A stretch of 64,000 nt of DNA. Origin: Ischnura elegans (lineage: Eukaryota > Arthropoda > Insecta > Odonata > Coenagrionidae). Positions within the stretch are counted from its first letter, which is position 1. Every line of letters begins with the position of its first letter. The translations under genes and the position numbers were made by a program. This document shows, in pieces, positions 13,297 through 26,300 of this stretch. The stretch is taken from positions 62,389,585 to 62,453,584 of the forward strand of contig NC_060251.1 in NCBI RefSeq assembly GCF_921293095.1. Reading direction: 5' to 3'. The notes under the pieces were generated by a model that was not told the origin of the DNA, ran no database searches, and saw nothing but the letters and a program-made list of their open reading frames with translations.

Positions 13297-13700
13297 AGCA
13301 CGATAACGTTTAGAGAAATGTAGTTATTTCGTCACTCACTGATTCAGTTATTCAACCTGCAACCTGATGGTTGGTAGGGGTAGGTGAGGGTAATGTTCGC
13401 GCCGCCAGATTAAGCCACAAATGAGTATATTTTCTTTTATTTAGGTTGAGGGGGGTGCAGTTACTTTCCCTGGGCCTCTTTGCACATTGAGGAATTTTAT
13501 TAGGGTGACTGAAGGCTATTAATTTTTACTTGCACTATAAAGTTTAGAGAAATAAAGCTGTTTTGTTACTCACTGATTCAACTATTTAGCCCGATGGTTG
13601 GTAAGGGCAGGTGAAGGTGATTTTTATGCCAGATTGAGCCACAAACGAGCATATTGTCACTTATTAAAGGTAGGAGGGGGAGTTACTTTCCCTGTACCAA
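13297..13700. repeat. Direct duplication, period about 235 bp
   Basis: The series GTTTAGAGAAAT, CACTGATTCA, CTGATGGTTGGTA or its variant, AGATTAAGCCACAAA and AGTTACTTTCCCTG occurs from 13297 and again from about 13533 in the same order. The second copy is somewhat diverged. Confidence 0.75.
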
Positions 13701-14257
13701 CTTGTTCAATTCAATGTAAAGGCCGCATTAGGTGTTTTTGAATATTTAAATAACTAAATGCAGGCAAATATTTATGACGATCTTACTTATTATCTTGAAA
13801 ACGACCTGGTGATAGGATAGTTTTTAAGCGATTTATTTATTTTATTAATTAATTTTAATGTCTCGAAAAAAAAATGACTGCTTGAGTGATGCTCCCTCTT
13901 TCTCCTACCACTCAGGTTGCCTTTACATTCAGGGGTTGTGGTGATTTCTTTTGTTAAAATGCCAGTACTGAGTCACGGTATCTTTTATTCTATTTATTAT
14001 GCATTGAGTTTCATATTAATTTGTCTGCTATTAAATAATGATCAGTCGGTCTCGGGCCCATCCCAGTTGTGGTGAAAACTCGACGATTACCCTCCGGGGG
14101 TCCACTTCTGGCAACGTGTTCCGTGCACCACGGCCACATTAGCCTTTCTATGTATAAGTGCTTTGCCGATGCGCATCGGCAGTAAATCATTCGGGAGCGC
14201 AAGTCTTCCAAGTACATCGCATCATCCCTCACTTTATATTCTTTTTCTCACCCGCAG

Positions 14258-14350
14258 GTCCTGTGGCACGTGGACGTCTTCAGGAGGAGTTTCAGGGAAC
14301 TGACGGTACACGCGTGCATGGCCGAGTCGTGCATCTTCTGCGCCCTCAAG
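14258..14350 (+). CDS. ec: ec exon: start of USP fold just after the Cys box (31 aa)
   Basis: The acceptor is a pyrimidine tract ending CCCGCAG and the donor is AAG|GTGAGT. Both ends are phase 0. The peptide begins [12 protein letters not shown] and ends CIFCALK. In USP53/54 proteins this block directly follows the helix that carries the catalytic Cys, so an upstream exon must end in or near that box. I did not find one in 1-14257. The exon is more GC-rich than the flanking intron sequence. Confidence 0.92.
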
Positions 14351-17300
14351 GTGAGTTAGTCCTTTGCCGTCGATCGTGATCACTTACGGACCAGCTGCGA
14401 TCACTCTCTCACCCACTACGTGCATGTTCGTTCTAATGGGTTAGGGAAAAGGGGTGGGTGCAGTAGCGCGGATTTAAGATGTGGGTTCGCGACTTTAAAG
14501 TGCCAAATACTATTCACATTTGGTAGGAAATAAAATTGCCATCATAGATTACATCCAGATTTAGAAACAAAATGAGGGTCGAGGGAAGGTTGAGCATTTA
14601 ATCCTTTTATTTTTCATATGAATGAAGAGCGATGAACGTAATGTATGCCATTTTCTCATGCCTGTTTAGTCTTATGGCAGTAATTGTCAAAGAATAAAAA
14701 ATTGTATTTATACTGTAATACATGTATATAAATTTGGCAAAAAATAATCAATTCTCTTAATACCGTAAAATTCGCGATGAGATAAAAATATGACCACATC
14801 ACCATGCTATTTTGGAAGTTATAAAGATGACAGATGTCATTAAAGTCAAATCATATTTATTACATGAAAATGGCGTGTCTTTCGTATCAAATATCTGGTG
14901 TAATGTAATTTATTATAGGTGTTCTATACTTCTTGTGAGTATCAACTTAAAAATATATTCAATATAAAATTATAGATATTTTCTCTGTCCCACTTTGAGC
15001 GATGAGCATGGTACCCCAAGCGTATTGCATTGCTCATCAATGTGTCGAATTTTACAAGTATAGACTCTTCTACAGTAGTACTGTTTAATTTTACAAAGTA
15101 TGCTCTCGAATGATTGCTATTTACCTCTCCGAATTGAAGCCTTAAACTCCTAGATAATAATTTCAATTCACCTTAATGTATAGCACAAGAAGAAGTGATT
15201 CGGCGTACATAGAATTAATATAAAATGGATAGTTTCACAGTGTCATTTTCAAATTTAATTTACAAATTTCTAATTGTGTTCACTGCTCGTCCAACTGTCG
15301 AACTTGATAAGTAAAAGCTCAATCATAACCACTGAAAATTATTTATTTAAGATTGGTTCTTTGAAATTTTATACAGTCATAATCGACGGCCTGAACCATG
15401 ATATTGATTTTTATGATTATAATATCCATGTTTATAACGTGCATCTTCTGCTGCGGGCCCGTATCGACTCGATTCTCTATTGTTGAGGGGTTGAGAGATG
15501 CGTTCAAGTCCCCATCACTTTCAACCGGAGGGGATGGTGTGCAGGTGAAAGGTGGTCGGTCGTATGCATTGCGCACGTGCGGATGTGTATGACTCCGCTA
15601 CACCCCTTCCCTCCTCCCGCGCAGCCGCTCCTCGCACGATCTAATTAGTCTTCCGAAGGATCGTGGCACGCGCGCGCCGTCCACGGATCTCTTCTTGGCC
15701 GCATCCCGCGGACGTCGCGCGGGGCCGGTTTCTTTGAAGCCGGCTCCTTGGATGGTGGGGGAAAACGACAGAATCCTCAACTCTTTCTGTGCGGCGTTTA
15801 GGTTTTACGTAAGGGGGTGGAGGGAGGATTTAATTACCCCCTGTCCGGGATGGAGGATTGTAGGTATTTTTTAAAGGAAATGTTTGTTTTACCTAGGGGA
15901 AACTTAGTGGAAATAGTTTCTTATTATGGAGATAAAATAAAGTAATTATTGGTAATTTTAGTAGAGTAAAATATATTCCCCAAAGCAGTACTCTTTTGTA
16001 GGCATGTTATAGGGTAAGATAGAGAGAATGATGAAGTAAGGCAATGTCCGAAATACACCATGATAAAAAATGAAGAAAAAAAACATGCTTGTTACTAGCA
16101 TGGACGAGTTTGTCTTTATCATATTGGTTTCATGAAATTAAAAAAAAATACCATAACACCCCTTGGCTCATAGAATTTTGACACGCATGCAAAATTAAAT
16201 AAGTTTTCTACAGTGAAATACTCTAATTAAGAATGTGATAACCGAGATTAGTTATTCTGATTAATTAAAAAATTTGCTTCGATAATTACAGGTGGATAAA
16301 TATTTACATAATTACAGGCTCATTAGTGACGTGGACGTCCGTAGCGTACTAGCAGCGTATCGTCTTTCCTCGTTGCAGATTCTATAAGAAATCACGGCCC
16401 GCATAGGTTACGAGCACTCGATTAGCCAAACTCGAACCTTTAAAAAATACTTAAAAATACAATAGAAAAATCTCATTCACACGCTTGATAATGCAGCTCG
16501 CATATTTGCTCTGAAAGAAAACAATTGCTTATACATCATCCACTCAAAACGCTCGTTTTACAAGGATTTCTCCTATGACAGCGGCTATCCTCATTGAAGT
16601 GATGATAAAAAAGGAAAATCGTACACGCACGCTTATTCTCTCACATCGCAGATTTTTTTCTAGGAACAAATTAAAAACATAGTTTTTGGGTGTGGCATAA
16701 TAGTTAGATAACTAGGATATTATTATCACTCCAGGAGCCAATGGGTTAAGATTTAATGCTGCATTTTTTTTTTGGTTTCATGACACAGGTATGGTACCAA
16801 TATTTTTTTAATAATTCTTTGATCCCGTGTCAACACCTTGAAAGGTCTAATTCTACGGTCTTGAACTTGATAATTATACGTTTGTGAAATGCATTCATGA
16901 AAAATTTTTAATCATTGTTTTGATTGTTCCATTCGGCTGACGATCTAGGAAACAGGAACAATGAAGAAACGATCGCCGACTTTTCTCGGGCAGGAAATAG
17001 CTTAACGGTCAGTCGCGTTTCAGAGAGTCCTAAGGGTTCCTCCCGACGATATATCACTTGTATCTTGACACACCCCCGATATTCTTTTCGATACCCTTTG
17101 GAACCACTGAACTCAAAACAATGGAATGCTTATTGCTTCATGCTGTGCACGATATCTGTGTAAGACAAGTTGAAAGCAATCTGGCACCTGGCAAATCTGG
17201 AAATTAAGCTGATTTGTTTATTACATTTTATTTGGGTTAGATTGTGATAAAAATTAATGAATTCTTACCGAGAAAGACAAGCTATTAAACTATTATTAAA

Positions 17301-20300
17301 AACATTATATGATATTAGTGATACGAAGTATAAATTTAGTTGGTCCCACTTTTGAAGTTCTTTTTAATTACTAATCAAATTCTATACTTTTAAAAATGCA
17401 TTAAATTCAATTTGCTAAACCCATTGATTAAGGGGCACCGTATTTTACAATCCAATCGTCAATTCAATCCAAATGTAATGAGTTGACGAAAAAGATTTCA
17501 AAGTTACGTTTTTTACAATGTAAATAAGTAAGGCGAAATTCGCGAAATACTTCTCAGGAATGCAAATGCACAATTTCTTGGCCTCACTACGGTTGGTATT
17601 ATAAGGGGTATGAGCAGTCATTCTATTGTTTAGAGTTCATTGCTTTGCACATCCACGGTGGTATTCTTTTCGACACTCGCTGAAACCCTTCCATTATTTT
17701 TTACGGAACGCGTGTTACCCTTCGTTATTGTGTACATGTCTTCGTGTCGATCTGATTAAAATACACCGGTGTATTCTTTCGTCTCCTTCCGTGATTGACT
17801 CGACATGTTTACGTTTCATGGCGGATGGCATTGTTTGATTAACGGAGCCGAGGCGGATTTGTTTATCGCTTCGAGGTCTTGTTTTGGCGAACAATGGTGA
17901 GCGGGTAGGATTAATGGAGGATAATCTAGTAGACGCGATCATCCTTGTGACGGTGAAAGGTTTTACAGTCGGCGTGTTGTTCTCTCTCTTTGCAGGACCT
18001 GTTCACTCAGTTACAGTTCAGCCAGGAGGCTGCGCCTGCCCCAGACGCCCTGAGGAGTGCCCTGGCCAGGGCCTTCTGCGATCGGCGGAGGTTTCAATTG
18101 GGTCTCATGGACGACGCCGCTGAGTGCTTCGTAAGTGTTATCTCTTACTATAGTTATCTATATCGGCCTCTTCTTGTGTGGGCGTGTTCTTTCCATGGGT
18201 TTTTTCCAATGAGGACGAAAGTCAATATCCTAAGATTTTTCCCACGATTTTTTTTACATCTTTTTACGCTTAGTTAATTAATGTAACTTTGTTCACTTGG
18301 CATTTTTTGTTTTTTAAGCATACTTATAAGTCTCTCTTCTGCTAATTTCAATTAATTTAATGTCTCCAGTAACTTAAAAATCTATTCCTCCGCAAATATT
18401 TTATGTATGACGAAGGATTTGATGGAAGATAAGACTTTCTAGTCCCAATCTCGCCTAATAAAGACGAGTTATCATTATTATGAAAACAATATTTTAACTT
18501 AAATAACTGGTAATCCTATTGTGAAAAGAAAAAAATGCAATTTTCACTTTATGAATTTTAATTATGATATGTTACGGATTTAAATGCTGTTAGTATATTT
18601 TCTTCTGGTTGGGATCATTCGCTAGTTTTTTTTGTTTCTACCATGGAAAAATTCCCCGTAACTACCCGTGCAACCGGTTTATTTGGTAATACTACTGTTG
18701 AGGTTACCTCTGGGATCTTTAAGTAACGGATTCAGAAAAAAGTTCAATTGGGAATCTCTTATAATCATCCTATTTTGCTCATCCTTCATTTGTGTACATA
18801 TATTTGCAGCTTGAGCCAATGCTAATCCCTAATTTACGTCCCCTATGTCAGAGATCTTTATCGACGGATTCAGAAGAAGTTGAAATGGAGATCACGTACA
18901 ATTTTAACCTTCATCGAAAAAAACCGTAATAGTCGAAAAAGTACCTTTTTTCTTCGTGAAGGGCTGAGCAATAGCGGTACTCACTAAATTTTCCGATTTT
19001 ACGGTTAAAGACGAATTTATCAGTAACATTTTTTGTTTTATTTAAAGATATATTATTTAATACAAAAATATGATTATCTTTAAAGATTTTTCGGCTTCGA
19101 TGTTTTTTGCTAATATAAAGATTGATTTTTCGTTTTTATTTTCTATTTTTATTTTAATTTTTCGTTCTTTCTGAATTTGATTTAGTTTATCAGTTATTTT
19201 GTGACGGCATCCCTGACCTCCCCTTCTCACATACTCCCCCATTGTCCTATGCAGTTTCCATGTTTGGTCACGCAAGCTTTCACGCAAAACGCGATGCAGG
19301 TGAATGTGCCGTGTGAAACGGCCTTACTTAATTCGCTTTTCATGCCCCGCCCAAACTTTAACAAATGATGATTCACTTGCTCCTCCCAGATCTCATCTCT
19401 CTCTCTCTCTCTCTTCGCGCCCGTGTTTTTTTTTACGATCGCTCTATTTCCCGTCTTTAAGGGAAGGATGTAATACTCCTTTCGTACGCAATCATTCCAC
19501 CATTTACAACTCCTGGGCCCGCATAAATTAGAACCCGATGTCATTTCGTTCCGGCCATCCTCCTCCGAAAATAAAAGGGAAGCGGACAAAAAACGCATTA
19601 ACCTTCAACTTCCTTCTCCTCCTTTCCGACGAATCTTTTTGAAGACTTTGTCTTTTGTTTTTAGTCCGAAGCATCGATCCTTGCGGTGAAAATAATAATC
19701 TTAGCTCGTGCCGGAACGGTCGACGCAAAAAATGCTGGGCATAAAACTACCGGAATCGAGCTCAAACAGCTTTTCGGTCTCTCTTCATTTTTTTTTTAAT
19801 TCTAAGTAGTATTGTTTTGTTTTTTCTTCCTCTCTCTCGTCTCAAGTTTTTTTATTTACCTGCTCCTCTTTTGTTTTTTGTTTCCAGGAGACCATCCTCT
19901 TGCGCATACACTTCCATCTGGCGGCGGGCGAGGCGGAAGACACGTGCAGCGCCAAGCAGTGTATCCCGCACCGGAAGTTCGCCATGACGCTGGTGGAGCA
20001 GAGCGTTTGCGGATCGTGCGGGGCAACTTCCGAGCCCCTGCCCTTCACGCAGGTCAGATATCATGTCGCTCTCTCCTTACGCGTCTCTCTTTGTTTTTGT
20101 TTCCGCACCACTCCCTGGGTGCAGTTTATGCTGGAAAAGCGCCGCTCCGTTGGTAGATGAATATTGTTTCTCTTCCGGATGCTCGCTATCAAGCGGACTG
20201 GGTAGAAGAGGCCCAATTCTATACCATATATGGCTGATTTTTTGTTGCCGCTTTGGTCGCATTTTAATCGGTGGTCAAAATTGTCCGCGGCGTGGCGATG

Positions 20301-23300
20301 GGTGCAATACGATCCTCTTTTTTTCGATATTTTACTGAATAATGCATGTAATTGCGAGGAATAGCATTGAAAAGTTATCAATTGAATAGATCATATCATC
20401 ATGTGCATAAATTTTGGTTAACACCCTTAATCATACCTAATTTCTCCGTGAAAATAGGATCATTTTGTCCGTCAGCGACGCGAGTGGCGACTTTTGCGAC
20501 CTCATTTATGCACGCGGTTGGTGACAACACATTTAGAGGCAGGCTTGAGGATCCTCTATAGTGATACTCGTGCTCGCTAAATTTAGTTATTCCATGCTTT
20601 CAAATTGAAAATTTTATTTTCATTCGTTTTCTCTGGCAATGAGGTCCATTATAATAATGTCTTTTTAGAAAATATCTTGTATTCTCCGACAATTTATAAC
20701 ATATTTGGTAGTATTTTAAAATGGCAGAAAAGTATTAAATATATTCTATTATGAATATAATCAACTTCCACGTACCAACGGTTGAAACCATTAGATGTAC
20801 TAATAATTTCTATTTGAAAATTGTGTAGAATATGAAAATCGAAGTTGAGAAATTCTTCCTTAACATCATTAATTCTAAATAATTTTCTGCTCTGTTACTT
20901 GCCACCATCCCCGACTAAGAATTTATCATGCTACGAAAGCGAAAGCGAGTTTTTTTTTTAAATAAAGTCACGGTTTTCCAATGCAATTTTCATTTCAGAT
21001 TTTAGTTTCATATCACCTTATATTTCGGAGGTGGTTCTCCAAAAAACAATCATTTCGTTAAATTTGTCCCACATTCTTCAAGTGTTTCGCAAAATAGTGA
21101 ATATCCCTCCTGAAGAACGACCTTAATTCGTTATTCGCATATCTGCCATTGGTTAGAGCGATTTTCTCATCTTGATGTGCCTCAGGGAGCGAAACCTCCA
21201 GGAAATTACGTATTTTCATCAATAGACCCAGGTGAGGCTCGAACCCGAGACCTTGGGAGCATCAGGCGAGGTCTTTAGGCCAGCTTTGATAAAATTATGC
21301 ATTCGTTTTCAACGGAAGGCGTGGGATTACCAGTTTCTCTACTATTGACAACATATCCGGTGACGGCTGAGTTGTCTTTCAACACGAGAAAACCGTCGTA
21401 AGGGAATAGTGGGTTATTTGCAAGTGGCATGTGGGCGACTTAATATTTCGCGCCTCACGTATGTTTTACATACAATGGTTGGTCTCATTCACGGACGCGC
21501 TTTCAATATCGCCCAAAAAAATTGAAGCCGCTATTGAGGGGCTGCTTCCACCGGGAAGGGTGGAACCGTCTTAAAATTTTCGAAACGAGCCTCCGGGGCT
21601 CAGGAAGTGATGAGGAAAATAAAACCGATAAGTTGTTTCCGTTGTGGAGCAGCGTTTGATCTGAAGATGTGATGTTGCTCAATATCAATCATTCATTTCA
21701 CTTCGGCGTTTCACTGTCACTTTTGTTTATTTTTTTCGTACGCAATCATTCGCGTCTTCTTCTCCGGTTGTGCGTCTTGGAATGACAACCGTTTTGCTGC
21801 GTCCAGCTGTTAATCCGCATGATATTTAAAATAAGGAATTAATGAGGGAAGAGGAGGCAGCTGGAGGAGAGGGAAGGGGGAAAACACTCAATTAATTGGC
21901 GTTCATATGTTTGTGATTACTTTGTATCCGAGTTTCTTACTTGACATGCATGTTCTCTGCTTGGCAAGATGGAAGCGAGTAGCCAAGGATGAATACGTAA
22001 AATAATAGATTACGAATAAATATACTGACTTGCATCAGTGTTTTTTTTTTCTTTGGAAACGTTCAGGTGTTGGGGTAGTGATTGGCGTCGTTAACTCTTA
22101 ACATGGAAACCAGGATGCTCGGCTCCGCCTCGACAATATATTTTTTCGTTTTCAAGTTGATCATTTTTGCCCGGTTTCAATTTGATTTTAATTGCAGCAA
22201 GCCTTGGCAGGAGGGGAATTTTTTTGTCGCCGTCAGTGCCGTTAGGTGTTTAAGCAGTCTTTTGCCGAACTCGGAGAGGAGCTACACTAGCAAGGGTTGG
22301 TCCCCCACAGGCACAATTCGTCCTCAGAACTTCGTCGGGGAAACACACCTGACGCGCATTCTTCACACTTCTGGTCTCCACAAATTTTAACGCACAACAT
22401 GCGTATTGAAGCATGTAGTTGAAAAATAGCATTCAGCCTTAAAAATTGTGACATTGAAAAAGACGTAGGCACGTGGTCTCTCCTTGTTAGTATTTGATTT
22501 CTGTACCTTTCTGCTTTCGGTACCTTCCGTCTCCTCCGTATCTTGTCTGGAAGAGTTCTCTTCACGCCCCCTCTATGTCTAGCACTTCGTAAGGGGAGAA
22601 ATGAGATTGAATTTGCTCGATCAATCGAGAGTTTTCCATCATTTCGCAACATCCTTCCTTTTTAACTCTTTTCAATTTCGATCGTTGGGGCCATCCGGTT
22701 CCCGCGATCCAAATCCGACGAAAGCACCTTTCGTTTTCGCCGCTATCTCGCCGTTTAAAGGGAAGATTTTGTGAGGGCTGTTTGTGAGTGGGGGAAGTCC
22801 GCCCGCAAAGGTGAGAGGGGAATGGGGGTGACCGGATGCGACACCGCTCCTCCCCACCGCCCCACTCTTGCCCTCTATCCGGCCGGGTCGAATCGCCCCG
22901 TCCTCACACTATCCTACGCCGGAAGTCCCTCAACACAACACAAGAGCCCCTCCCTCCCTCCACACCCCCTCCTGTCTTGGCTTTCTCCCCGTAAGATCCT
23001 CCTCGGCTTTGTCTGACTCACCTTTATCTCACCCATGGCTATTTCCTTTTCCCCCTCTCTTTACCTCGGCCTTACCGCGAGAGAAATACTCTGCGATCAT
23101 AAGTGTACCAACTCAGTGGTGCAGCGAGGGGAGGGGGGTTTGGGGGATTAACCCCCCCCCCCAGAGCTCAGAGAAATTTTTAATTTTAATCCATTTTACT
23201 TAATTAGATTGATATTACTAATAGAATAGTGTTAGGATTAATAAAATATCCCTCAGGAAGCCATAAAACTCGCCATTTTAAACCATTTATTTTAAAATTC

Positions 23301-26300
23301 CGCAATTTATTAATCTCGCACATTCCGCTTATCCTGGTGGGTATTTCATACCCTCCCACCCCCCCGGTATTAGTTGCACCAAACCCCCCCAGCCTTAATT
23401 CCTAGCTGCGCCCATTTACCAACTTATGTGTAGCACTGTGTCAATAGTGGATTGGAGGGGGGGGGGGTGAGGTTTAAGGAGTCAGTACCCCCTCATAATG
23501 TTATACATTTTTATAATAGTAGCGGCCGTGACTTGGTGGAAATCCTTTATAGTTGGAATTGAAGTAATAAAAACTTTGCTTTGAGCACCTTGAAAATGTT
23601 ACGGTGTTACAAAACCATGGTCGGGCAAAACTAACATTAAATGTAGAGTGTGCGTTCTATCCTTGGGTATATTCTGGGAAATTCGCGACCTTATTTTCAG
23701 CAGATTTGGCGTCGGACTAGTTATCGGTCCAATTACCAGTCGGTTTATTGATCCAACGCGAAATTATGAATTTCAAAATATAACAAAAAAATAAAACGGA
23801 CAGTTTTTAAAAAGTACAAATAAATAAAGGGGTTAAAGGTGGTATTTAAAAGGCGGCACTTCATTTATTTCAAGAACTTGAGATTAACTGTTTTATTTCA
23901 GTCACTGCAAAGTTATGTATAGCGGGCAGTAGTATTTCAGGGGTCTTAATAGTTTGTATGGCAGGCAGTATAATTTCAGGGTGTCCATAAGTTTGTTTAT
24001 CAGATTGTAGGATTTTCTCCTGTTTTTTGTCGAAATTCTCTTGCTTCTCCTGATTGAAGTAAATTCCACTACTTATGAAGAATTTACAAATCAGCGAAGT
24101 CCATGCGTAATGGCGTGCGTTTTTTTTTGTTTTCTTATCCTATGTGAAAATTTCAACTTTGAATGATTTAAGTTTTGGTCGCGCAGTTAGAAATACGTTT
24201 AGATTCCCAGTGTCGGAGCAGATGCGTGCGTTACTCCATTACTCACTGTGGTGACCGGGTTAACGCCTCACCTCCCAAACTGAAGGTTGTGCGTTTGAGA
24301 CTCGCTTGTAGGCTACTTCTATCCAGAGCAGGAGTGTTTGTGATAGTGAATTGTTAAATTTTTAATCTCCCTTCATAAAGACCATAATGTGCCGTTCTCG
24401 GAGATGTAGGGAATGAATACAAATTGATAAAATATATTTCAATTAGTAACGGTTTTAGGGCAGTGACAGATACACTAAAAACTCAAGGGGGCACAAAAGA
24501 TATCTTGAGCTACCTTTATTTTTATCGTAATAAAAATAATCAATTCACATGCAAAGATTAAGAGAGTTTTATTTAAATTCATTATACAGTTATACACACA
24601 TATGTACTTACGATATAAAAATTGTGGTTCTGCGGTGTTCGTCTATGCGGTCGGCCCCGTATGGGGGGGTCGCGCGCCCCCCATATTTATCCGCCACTGC
24701 TTTAGGATCCGTGATGCCACAGTTACGATATATTCAGGGATGGATACGATCTGTATGGTAGAAGGCCTTATTCTTCGCGTCGTGTGACTCACCTTTCGCC
24801 CCATCGCCAGTCTTTTTTTTCCTCTTCGCTTCCTCTCCGTTCAAGGGAAAAGGTGGCGTTGGCGAGAGAGCGTCCCTTCTCCTACACAACAACATCCTCC
24901 GTAGAGTCCTCTCGGGTTGCACCTCGTGGCTTACAGTAAAGGAAGTTCTCTCCTTCCCTAAGGGAACGTGATCCGGGACAGAACGTGCTGACCGAGCCCT
25001 CTAGACGCGTGCCCGCACCCGGAGATCAGCCTTTTACTTACGTGTTATTTTTTTCCCCGAGGGATTTAACAAAAAAAGAAGATTGCTGTTTTGAAGTTGC
25101 GAAATGTTTCCCGCGGATATATAATGCGCCTATCCCACGATGCTCCGCACCTCCCCCGCATCTTATCCGGGAAGATGAGTCGATATAGCGTTATATCCTT
25201 ACATGGTGTATGACGACTCATCGTGAAAATGTCACGGAAGAAATATGCTTTTAAATGCCTGTTTACACGATACGTTAACACGCACGTGTTAATGTATGAT
25301 TGCATGAATGATTTTTGTGGACCGGAACGGAACATGTACGAATGCATGAATCAAAGTAGAAAAGGTTCTATTTTCAGTTCATGCATTCGCACAGACTGGG
25401 GGGTTACACGGTGCATTTTGGCATTCACTCTCGCATTCCCACATATAAAAATTAACCCGTATGACCTAATTTATCTCGAAAATAGGCCTTAAGGATGATG
25501 GTATTTATGGTATGATGCTATGCGTCGATCGATGCACTAAAAACTCAGGGGGGGGGGCAAAAGATATCTTGAGCTACCTTTATTTATATCGTAATAAAAA
25601 ATAATCAAATGCAATTCAAAGATTAAGAGAGTTTTATCTAAATTCAATATACACATATACATCTTATGATATGAAAAGTTAAAATTGTGGTTCTGCAATG
25701 TTCGTCAATGCGGTCAAGAATTGACGAGTCACGGGAGACGTAAGGACACCTGTAGCTACCGTTAACCAGTGGAGAGTACTAAAAACTTATGTGCACGTCG
25801 TGAGAGATTTGAACGCCTGAGCTCCGTTTCGCATTTTCAATCCTATACTGGTCGAGAGAAAATGAATTCCTACACGTATCCGTTCGACAAAATATCTCTC
25901 TCATTTTATCATGTCTACCGTGTGGAAATGATAGCTGGAAATATGGTGCGGTTCAAAGAATATGTCCTATGTGTCACTCTGAATGATATCTGTTTTTAAT
26001 TTCTGAAGCAATCTTAACTATGCACGTAGCCTGCGAATCTCTTGCGGTTCTCAGCCTAATTCGTGTATATTCTGTGGTAATAATAGATGTTTACTTAATT
26101 TCGATTAAATTTATTGAAACAGCTACTGTCTAAATTTGGTTAAAAATTTGGGAAAATTTCGATATCAATGCTATATGTTTTGAGAAGCGTTTTCTTAGAT
26201 ACTAGGTATTTTTCATTTTGTTTTCTTCATAAAATGTTTTTCCAGAAAAAGAAGTTTGAGAAAATATAAAATATTATCAGTTGTGAGACCTTTCCACGAG

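Noticed and set aside
1-14257. Search for the ec exon with the USP Cys box (GQN.CFLN-like)
   Set aside because: No frame with this motif next to a splice donor was seen by eye. It probably lies before position 1, but a weak match could have been missed.
16920-17760. Possible duplication between 16.9 and 17.6 kb
   Set aside because: Only short matches such as ATTCTTTTCGA are shared. The rest does not align by eye.
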